Positions 1 through 4,637 of a stretch of DNA of 6,051 bases are shown in pieces. The notes below the pieces were generated by a model that was given only the letters and a program-made list of their open reading frames with translations, had not been told where the DNA came from and searched no databases. Every line of letters starts with the position of its first letter. Position 1 is the stretch's first letter. The translations under genes were made by a program, and so were the position numbers. This DNA comes from Candidatus Latescibacterota bacterium (GTDB taxonomy: Bacteria; JAAXHH01; JABIQT01). The stretch lies in assembly GCA_018667995.1 (NCBI GenBank), contig JABIQT010000455.1:1-6051 (forward strand), read 5' to 3'.

Positions 1-284
1 GGGGTGTTACTGATACGCGCGGTCTGTCGCGCCGGTACAAGAGGGTTCGCCTCAGGGAAATATGTCGCGACACACCCTACAGGGATCGACTGTGGGATCA
101 CCTTAAACGCTCTCACCGATCGCTCCTCACCCTCAAAATCATCGGGATCAATGGCATCCAGCAGTTCGTCCGGATCTCGCACGGCAAGAATCGTCAGATC
201 GGTCCATTTCCCGATTGAGACCGTCTTCATGCAGGTGTCATATCGATCTTGAATTGTATCTGGAAGGGCCATGGTCTGGTTCAT
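1..284 (-). CDS. Solo YdeP/FdhF-type molybdopterin-dinucleotide-binding C-terminal domain protein (3' end cut by window edge)
   Basis: The frame is open leftward from ATG 284 to the window edge (about 94 codons seen, stop not reached). Residues about 53-95 resemble the last domain of YdeP-like formate dehydrogenase/molybdopterin oxidoreductases: a GEER..RAFKV strand, then IPVGCVATYFPEANPLVP and a SNTP motif near the edge. In that family this domain helps hold the molybdopterin guanine dinucleotide and sits at the C terminus of a protein of roughly 750 residues. Here it starts at its own ATG. An in-frame TGA lies two codons upstream, an AGGA ribosome site lies 10 bases before the ATG, and a good promoter lies at 316-344. 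No catalytic part is seen upstream; the next gene diverges. It may be a stand-alone small protein, a cofactor-handling or accessory domain, or the promoted remnant of a larger gene. ATG 272 is a less likely start because it lies far from the ribosome site. The family call is from remembered motif similarity and is moderately sure; the function is unknown. Confidence 0.55.
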   Translation of the reverse strand, partial: MNQTMALPDTIQDRYDTCMKTVSIGKWTDLTILAVRDPDELLDAIDPDDFEGEERSVRAFKVIPQSIPVGCVATYFPEANPLVPARQTARISNT

Positions 285-315
285 ATGTCACTTATCCTAC
301 AAACGTTAGCGCCGT

Positions 316-344
316 ATAGTAGAACGGATGCCTGGAGGCGTCAA
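316..344 (-). promoter_or_regulatory. Sigma-70-type promoter of the solo molybdopterin-domain gene
   Basis: Read on the minus strand, TTGACG (339-344) and TACTAT (316-321) are separated by exactly 17 bases. Transcription would start near 309 and give a leader of about 25 bases with AGGA (295-298) before ATG 284. This supports the short gene as a separately transcribed unit. The call rests on consensus match only. Confidence 0.6.
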
Positions 345-412
345 CCTAAACCTCACCGAGATGGGATAGTAAGGAAATCAGACCGATATTTTCCAAGTGC
401 ATCAAATCGGCC

Positions 413-441
413 TTGACACATTTCTCACGGTCTACTATATA
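413..441 (+). promoter_or_regulatory. Sigma-70-type promoter of the ferredoxin gene
   Basis: A perfect -35 TTGACA (413-418), a 17-base spacer and a -10 TATATA (436-441) point rightward. The start would fall near 448, giving a leader of about 100 bases before the ferredoxin ATG at 550. The -10 lies inside a 12-base perfect palindrome, ACTATATATAGT (434-445), which could bind a regulator or simply reflect an AT-rich -10. Confidence 0.7.
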
Positions 442-505
442 TAGTCTCGATTTTCATTACAACGAACCCAGAGACTAATTGGTTTTAATAGAATTGGATA
501 CCCGT

Positions 506-523
506 TACACGATATATCGTGTA
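506..523. promoter_or_regulatory. 18-bp perfect palindrome in the ferredoxin leader (candidate operator or RNA hairpin)
   Basis: TACACGATATATCGTGTA is a perfect inverted repeat, downstream of the predicted start and 14 bases before the ferredoxin Shine-Dalgarno sequence. As DNA it has the size and symmetry of a dimeric repressor site. As RNA it would fold into a 7-bp stem with a UAUA loop close to the ribosome site. The sequence does not say which, and no known regulator motif was recognised. Confidence 0.45.
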
Positions 524-549
524 TTTGTCTTGCGACGAAGGAGGAATGA

Positions 550-798
550 ATGGCTTACATAATCGCGGAACCCTGCATTGATGTGATGGATAAGGCCTGC
601 GTCGATGTATGTCCTGTGGACTGCATCCACACTGCTGACGGTGAGAAGATGCTCTACATCGATCCCGAGGAATGTATTGATTGTGGCGCATGCGAACCTG
701 AGTGTCCCGTCGAGGCCATCTTCGCAGAAGAAGATACCCCGGAAGAATGGGAAAAGTACATCAAGATCAATGCAGACTGGTTTAAGGACCGCGAATAG
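550..798 (+). CDS. fdxA: 7Fe-type ferredoxin ([3Fe-4S][4Fe-4S]), FdxA-like
   Basis: This encodes a small acidic cytoplasmic electron carrier of 82 residues. The cysteines are C9, C17, C21, C25, C42, C45, C48 and C52. They match the arrangement of Azotobacter-type 7Fe ferredoxins, in which C9, C17 and C52 would bind a [3Fe-4S] cluster, C21, C42, C45 and C48 a [4Fe-4S] cluster, and C25 corresponds to the free cysteine. The tail (53-82) is short and acidic, ending W77-F-K-D-R-E82, and lacks the longer C-terminal extension of Azotobacter FdI. The start at 550 has a strong AAGGAGGA (538-545) ribosome site. The gene is monocistronic, with its own promoter and terminator, and converges on the korAB operon. 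KorAB lacks a delta subunit, so this ferredoxin is a natural electron partner; that pairing is inferred from position. The family call is secure; the gene symbol is by type only. Confidence 0.95.
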   Translation: MAYIIAEPCIDVMDKACVDVCPVDCIHTADGEKMLYIDPEECIDCGACEPECPVEAIFAEEDTPEEWEKYIKINADWFKDRE

Positions 799-825
799 CC
801 GGACATTGTTTCTCATGTAGCACAA

Positions 826-860
826 AAAAGGCGCGTTCAGTAATCCTGAACGCGCCTTTT
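826..860. terminator. Bidirectional rho-independent terminator between ferredoxin and korB
   Basis: The arms AAAAGGCGCGTTCAG (826-840) and CTGAACGCGCCTTTT (846-860) are perfectly complementary over 15 bp around a TAATC loop. Rightward, the GC-rich stem is followed by TTTT, ending the ferredoxin transcript. Leftward, six T (824-829 complement) follow the stem and end the korAB transcript, whose stop is about 32 bases away. Confidence 0.93.
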
Positions 861-891
861 CTGATTTATCATAATCTGCAGCAATGGCTCG

Positions 892-1797
892 TCAGGCGTA
901 TTGATCCAACAGAGCATCAACCGATGAGACGGATTCTCCTCCGTATGCCTTTTCATAGACCGAATCCATCTTAGTCAGGTAGCTTGGAAGGTCATCTGTC
1001 TTATAGAAGATGCCGCTATGAAAAACGCCATCGCGTTCCTCGTACATTACTTTATCAATGGCCTTAATCCGGTCGGCGGAATCCCAATCTTCGGGCAAAT
1101 CCACGAAGGCTTCCTTCCACGGATCATACGTATTGTAGAAAGTCGGGCATGGGCTCATTGCCTGTACAAACGAGAAACCATTATGGTCGATAGCCCGTCC
1201 TATGATCTCGGACATCTGCGTGGCCTGACTGGAGAACGTCCTGGAGACGAAGCCGCCCCCATAAACCAATACCATCGCCAGCATATTGAGCTGATTTTCC
1301 AGCACTCCCTCGTATGGTGCCATCTTCGGCATTGAGGTGCTCCGCTTCAATGCTGCCATCCCCGTGGGTGTGGTCGGTGACGGTTGGCCTTTCGTGAGTC
1401 CATACACCTGGTTGTCCATGACAATATAGGTGATATCTACGTTCCGCCGAACCGCATGAGGCACGTGGCCTCCACCGATTGCAAATCCGTCGCCATCCCC
1501 GCCAACGGCTATCACAGTGAGATCGGGATTGGCGAGCTTCACGCCTGCCGCTGTCGGAAGGGCCCGTCCATGCACTACGTGAATTCCATAGGCATTCACA
1601 AACTCAGGAAGCCGCCCCGAACACCCAATTCCGGAGACAATGACGATATCCTTCGGCTCCAGATTTTTCGCCGCAAATGCCCTCTGTATCGCGGATAGAA
1701 CACCAAAATCTCCGCAACCAGGACACCAGGTTGGCTTGACCTCGCTTCTATAGTCTTTGATTTTTTTCTGTGGGATCTCTGCCACGGACTCAACCAT
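892..1797 (-). CDS. korB: 2-oxoacid:ferredoxin oxidoreductase beta subunit (thiamine diphosphate and [4Fe-4S])
   Basis: This 301-residue cytoplasmic catalytic subunit binds thiamine diphosphate and one [4Fe-4S] cluster. It takes part in the CoA-dependent oxidative decarboxylation of a 2-oxoacid, probably 2-oxoglutarate, with ferredoxin as acceptor. Cluster ligands are visible at C25 and C28 (WCPGCG), C59 (GIGCSG) and C217 (SPCPTF). The thiamine-binding motif runs from GDGDG (100-104) to MDNQVYGLTKGQ (127-138), with N129 as the usual metal ligand. The length matches two-subunit enzymes of the family. Its ATG overlaps the end of korA by 8 bases (1790-1797), and AAGGAG (1807-1812) lies 9 bases upstream inside korA, so translation is probably coupled. 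Codons 11-13 contain a run of seven A. Substrate choice (2-oxoglutarate, pyruvate or branched 2-oxoacids) cannot be read safely from sequence, so the symbol is provisional. Confidence 0.93.
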   Translation of the reverse strand: MVESVAEIPQKKIKDYRSEVKPTWCPGCGDFGVLSAIQRAFAAKNLEPKDIVIVSGIGCSGRLPEFVNAYGIHVVHGRALPTAAGVKLANPDLTVIAVGGDGDGFAIGGGHVPHAVRRNVDITYIVMDNQVYGLTKGQPSPTTPTGMAALKRSTSMPKMAPYEGVLENQLNMLAMVLVYGGGFVSRTFSSQATQMSEIIGRAIDHNGFSFVQAMSPCPTFYNTYDPWKEAFVDLPEDWDSADRIKAIDKVMYEERDGVFHSGIFYKTDDLPSYLTKMDSVYEKAYGGESVSSVDALLDQYA

Positions 1798-3526
1798 TGT
1801 TAATCACTCCTTCGATGTATTCTTCAATATCGATCGCTTTGAAGGGCAGGCCCGTATACTTATTGAATCTCCGCAGGGGGATGCAGAGCCTACTCTGTAA
1901 ATAACTGGCAAACTGACCGCTGGCATTCAACTCCACGACTGACGCTACCGACACGGAATCGATAAATGCACGCGCCTCTGCCTCTGGCAGCGGTGCGAGC
2001 ATTTTGAAGATCAAGGCCGCCACACGGTGGCCCTTAGCCAGCGCACGATCCATTGCTTCAAGGATAGGTCCCTCTGAAGAACCCCATCCAATGAGTCCAA
2101 CCTGAGCATCATCCGATCCATACCGATCCACGAAACCCGGTTCCTTCGCTGCTGATTCTACTTTCATGAGTCGCTTCTCTGTCATCATTAAGTGGGCTTC
2201 AGGTGTATAAGCGATATGGGCGTGTTCATTGTGTTCCAAGCCGGTCGCCACGTAATGCTGAGGATCTCGACCAGGAATTGACATGGCCGAGATGTAGTCT
2301 TCTGTCATAGCATACCGATTAAACTCAGCCGGGTCTTTGCTATCGGATTCCGATGGCCGTTTGCGTTCGACCACCTCCAGATTACTCATATCAGGACGCG
2401 GAATGCCCTGGGCTCTTTGCGATAGATGCTGGTCGCTCAAGAGAATTACTGGCACCTGAAACTTCTCGGCAAGATTAAAAGCCTTAACAGTAGTATAAAA
2501 GCAATCCTCAGCATTGGTAGGGGCCACCACGATTCGAGGAGCTTCCCCATGACATCCATACAGAGCAAGCTGGAGATCCGATTGTTCTGTCTTCGTAGGC
2601 AACCCGGTGCTGGGCCCACCACGCTGCACATCAACGATCACAACGGGCAGCTCTTCCATGGTCGCTAAACCGATGCCTTCCACCATCAAGGAGAGGCCTG
2701 GTCCCGCCGTTGCGGTCAATACCTTCTTACCGGCAAATGAAGCGCCTACACACGATGTTATGGCCGCGATCTCATCCTCCGTCTGCAATAAGACGCCGCC
2801 AACTCGCGGCATGGCCTTAGCGAGCGTTTCCATCACATCACTGGCCGGGGTGATGGGATACCCAGAATAGAAGCGGCAACCAGCGGCCAGGGCTCCCATA
2901 CATAAGGCATCATTGCCGGTCATTATGAGTTGTGCGCTGCTGTCCGGAGCATTGACGGGGACACGTACACCGATATCAATTCCTTGCTCCTTAATATGAT
3001 CATAGGCATGCTGAAGAGCGTTGATATTCGACTCCAGAAATTCCTTCCGCCGCCCCCATCGACTCTCTTCAACCATCCGTCTTCCGATTTCGAATGGGAT
3101 ACCGATGCAGGCTGTTAGAACGCCAAACGCAAGGACGTTCTTGGATTTCATAACCTTGATGACCTCTTTGGTGATTGCTTGCAGCGGTATACCCACTTGC
3201 TGGGCATCGTGCCCCGCGTCTGCCTCACACTCACCGGGATCATAAATAACAACGCCTCCAGGTCTTACCTCACCGATATAGGCGTCGTAATTCTCCTGAT
3301 TCCACACCATAAGAACATCGATTGCGTCCCCGGGCGAGCGTACGAGCGTATCCCCTACCCTTACCTGCACCATTGAGGCTCCGCCCTTAATTTCCGCGGG
3401 CAGATTCTTGAACGTGTAGATATGTAGACCCAAGCGCGCGAGGGCTTCAGCAAGAACATCTCCCACTGTGAGAACCCCTTCACCATTTTCGCCGGCAATG
3501 CGAATAGTCAGATCGACCTTTGCCAT
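1790..3526 (-). CDS. korA: 2-oxoacid:ferredoxin oxidoreductase alpha subunit with fused gamma domain
   Basis: This 578-residue partner of KorB has two parts. The gamma domain (about 1-185) shows RIAGENGEG (9-17) and LPAEIKGGASMVQVRVG (42-58). The alpha part (about 200-578) has GYPITPASD (222-230, the YPITP motif that contacts the 2-oxoacid and thiamine pyrimidine) and the family signature QRGGPSTGLPTKTEQSD (301-317). The gamma-alpha fusion with a separate beta and no delta ferredoxin subunit is the KorAB-type two-subunit layout found in several aerobic or microaerobic organisms. The enzyme could act oxidatively in an alternative TCA step or reductively in CO2 fixation; no other pathway gene is here to decide. 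The start at 3526 has AAAGGTGG (3531-3538) 4 bases upstream. It is the first gene of the korAB operon and diverges from a LysR gene, its likely regulator. The family is certain; the substrate is inferred. Confidence 0.94.
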   Translation of the reverse strand: MAKVDLTIRIAGENGEGVLTVGDVLAEALARLGLHIYTFKNLPAEIKGGASMVQVRVGDTLVRSPGDAIDVLMVWNQENYDAYIGEVRPGGVVIYDPGECEADAGHDAQQVGIPLQAITKEVIKVMKSKNVLAFGVLTACIGIPFEIGRRMVEESRWGRRKEFLESNINALQHAYDHIKEQGIDIGVRVPVNAPDSSAQLIMTGNDALCMGALAAGCRFYSGYPITPASDVMETLAKAMPRVGGVLLQTEDEIAAITSCVGASFAGKKVLTATAGPGLSLMVEGIGLATMEELPVVIVDVQRGGPSTGLPTKTEQSDLQLALYGCHGEAPRIVVAPTNAEDCFYTTVKAFNLAEKFQVPVILLSDQHLSQRAQGIPRPDMSNLEVVERKRPSESDSKDPAEFNRYAMTEDYISAMSIPGRDPQHYVATGLEHNEHAHIAYTPEAHLMMTEKRLMKVESAAKEPGFVDRYGSDDAQVGLIGWGSSEGPILEAMDRALAKGHRVAALIFKMLAPLPEAEARAFIDSVSVASVVELNASGQFASYLQSRLCIPLRRFNKYTGLPFKAIDIEEYIEGVINNG

Positions 3527-3567
3527 TCCGCCACCTTTCGCACCAATTTGTTGTGCGTTTTTTGTTT

Positions 3568-3608
3568 GATAATTGCTGTTTTATCCCTCAATCAATTGCT
3601 GTAACGAT
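3568..3608. promoter_or_regulatory. Repeated element in the korA leader, candidate LysR-type operator
   Basis: AATTGCTGT occurs twice in direct orientation, at 3571-3579 and 3594-3602, offset 23 bases (about two helical turns). The first copy sits in an inverted repeat GATAA-N8-TTATC (3568-3585). The second sits in ATC-N12-GAT (3591-3608), which contains a T-N11-A spacing (T3592, A3604). These are the size and spacing expected of LysR-family sites, and the divergent LysR gene is adjacent. A weaker alternative korA promoter, TTGATT (3590-3595) with TTATCA (3567-3572), 17-base spacer, leftward, overlaps the same bases. Confidence 0.4.
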
Positions 3609-3609
3609 C

Positions 3610-3638
3610 ATGATAAATAGCCTTGATATATTAGTCAA
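3610..3638 (-). promoter_or_regulatory. Predicted korAB promoter
   Basis: Read leftward, TTGACT (3633-3638), a 17-base spacer and TATCAT (3610-3615) form a good sigma-70-type promoter. The start would be near 3603, leaving a leader of about 77 bases before the korA ATG. Its -35 falls inside the spacer of the rightward lysR promoter. The -10 overlaps the palindrome ATCATGAT (3607-3614). Confidence 0.5.
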
Positions 3639-3650
3639 ATGAATTATAAT
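3623..3650 (+). promoter_or_regulatory. Predicted promoter of the LysR-type regulator gene
   Basis: TTGATA (3623-3628), a 16-base spacer and a perfect TATAAT (3645-3650) point rightward. The predicted start near 3657 lies after the ATG at 3652, so that upstream ATG cannot be the start if this promoter is used. The leader to the chosen start at 3709 is about 52 bases. Confidence 0.6.
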
Positions 3651-3708
3651 AATGTTTTATATTAGCATTTGTTATGGAATACGATTGGTAGTTCCGGGAG
3701 TGTTGTCG

Positions 3709-4632
3709 ATGGACCTGACCCATTTGAAGAGCTTCAAACAAGTGGTCGATACGGGGAGTTTCACGAAAGCTGCCGGAGCCCTGCACGTCACGCAGCCAGC
3801 GATCTCGCATCAGATTCGAAGCCTGGAGACGCACCTGGGCCATCCGCTCTTCGAACGTACCCGACGTCAGATACGTCTGACCCAAGTCGGTGAAGTACTG
3901 TATGGGTATGCTCAAAGAATACTTAATCTGGTTGGAGAAGCCGAGTCTGCCATAGACGACATATCATCTGGAGAAACGGGGCATATTTCAATAGCGGCCA
4001 TAGGTACCAGTGCCATATATGTACTGCCGGACTTTCTATACTCCTTTCGACTCACTCATCCTAATGTACATGTCAGTCTGCTCACTCTTGGGGGCGAAGA
4101 GATCATGGATATGGTTAGGACAGACCAGGTGGACCTTGGTATTATTGGATCTCACATGGGAGTACCTGACCTGGAGACCGTGGCACTGTTTGAAGATCAA
4201 ATCCGTCCACTGGTTCACCGCGATCATCCCGCTGCCAGACTGAGAAGTGCCTCGCTGGCCGACCTGGCTACCGAACCTTTTATACAATTCGGAAGCTGGG
4301 CCAGTTGGAAGCAATATGTGTTATCCATATTTGCCCAGATTGGTGCTGAACCACTTGAACAGTTTCAGGTAGACAGCATCGATGCCGTGAAACGGTTGGT
4401 CGAACGGGGTCTGGGTTTTACCATCGCGCCCATTGTGGCCGCGAAAGATGAAATCTACAATGGATCACTGGTTCCTATCGAATTGACAGACATCCCACCT
4501 GTTTCGAGAGATGTTCTGCTCATATATCGACGAGACAAATATCTAACAGAATCGATAAGAGTATTTATCACTGAGCTGGTTGAAGCACTTGGAAAGCTGC
4601 CACTTGGTACTACCTTGCCGGGCCCACAGTAG
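3709..4632 (+). CDS. LysR-type transcriptional regulator, likely regulator of korAB
   Basis: This 307-residue DNA-binding regulator has an N-terminal winged helix-turn-helix and a C-terminal effector domain. Residues 1-60 carry the classic family pattern: MDLTHLKSF, GSFTKAAGALHVTQPAISHQIRSLE (helix-turn-helix, about 16-40) and HPLFERTRR (45-53). A linker helix follows (about 60-88), and the periplasmic-binding-protein-like effector domain covers about 91-300. The start at 3709 gives the usual LysR N terminus and has GGGAG (3696-3700) 8 bases upstream. In-frame starts at 3652 and GTG 3700 would add residues unlike the family, and 3652 lies before the predicted transcription start. It is divergent from korA with overlapping promoters, the usual layout for a LysR protein controlling its neighbour and itself. 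The effector is unknown, perhaps a 2-oxoacid or CO2-fixation-related metabolite. It ends 5 bases from the convergent membrane-protein gene, with no terminator seen between them. Confidence 0.93.
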   Translation: MDLTHLKSFKQVVDTGSFTKAAGALHVTQPAISHQIRSLETHLGHPLFERTRRQIRLTQVGEVLYGYAQRILNLVGEAESAIDDISSGETGHISIAAIGTSAIYVLPDFLYSFRLTHPNVHVSLLTLGGEEIMDMVRTDQVDLGIIGSHMGVPDLETVALFEDQIRPLVHRDHPAARLRSASLADLATEPFIQFGSWASWKQYVLSIFAQIGAEPLEQFQVDSIDAVKRLVERGLGFTIAPIVAAKDEIYNGSLVPIELTDIPPVSRDVLLIYRRDKYLTESIRVFITELVEALGKLPLGTTLPGPQ

Positions 4633-4637
4633 ACATC

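Noticed and set aside
4-252. Rightward open frame of 82 codons
   Set aside because: It is the opposite strand of the leftward molybdopterin-domain gene, which has recognisable motifs, a promoter and a ribosome site. The rightward product has low-complexity serine-rich sequence and no ribosome site.
485-825. Two leftward open frames opposite the ferredoxin
   Set aside because: They mirror the ferredoxin gene, whose eight-cysteine pattern, promoter and ribosome site are unambiguous. One runs through the ferredoxin promoter leader and the palindrome.
1761-1767. Run of seven T (seven A in korB codons 11-13) as a possible programmed frameshift site
   Set aside because: korB is full length in one frame with all motifs present; no downstream stimulatory structure or alternative product is evident.
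3652-3708. Upstream ATG giving a 326-residue LysR protein
   Set aside because: It lies before the predicted transcription start, has no ribosome site, and adds 19 residues unlike LysR N termini. ATG 3709 gives the standard MDLTHLKSF start with GGGAG upstream.
3631-3915. Leftward 94-codon frame across the korA-lysR intergenic region and the LysR helix-turn-helix
   Set aside because: It overlaps the conserved LysR N-terminal coding region and both predicted promoters; no family features.
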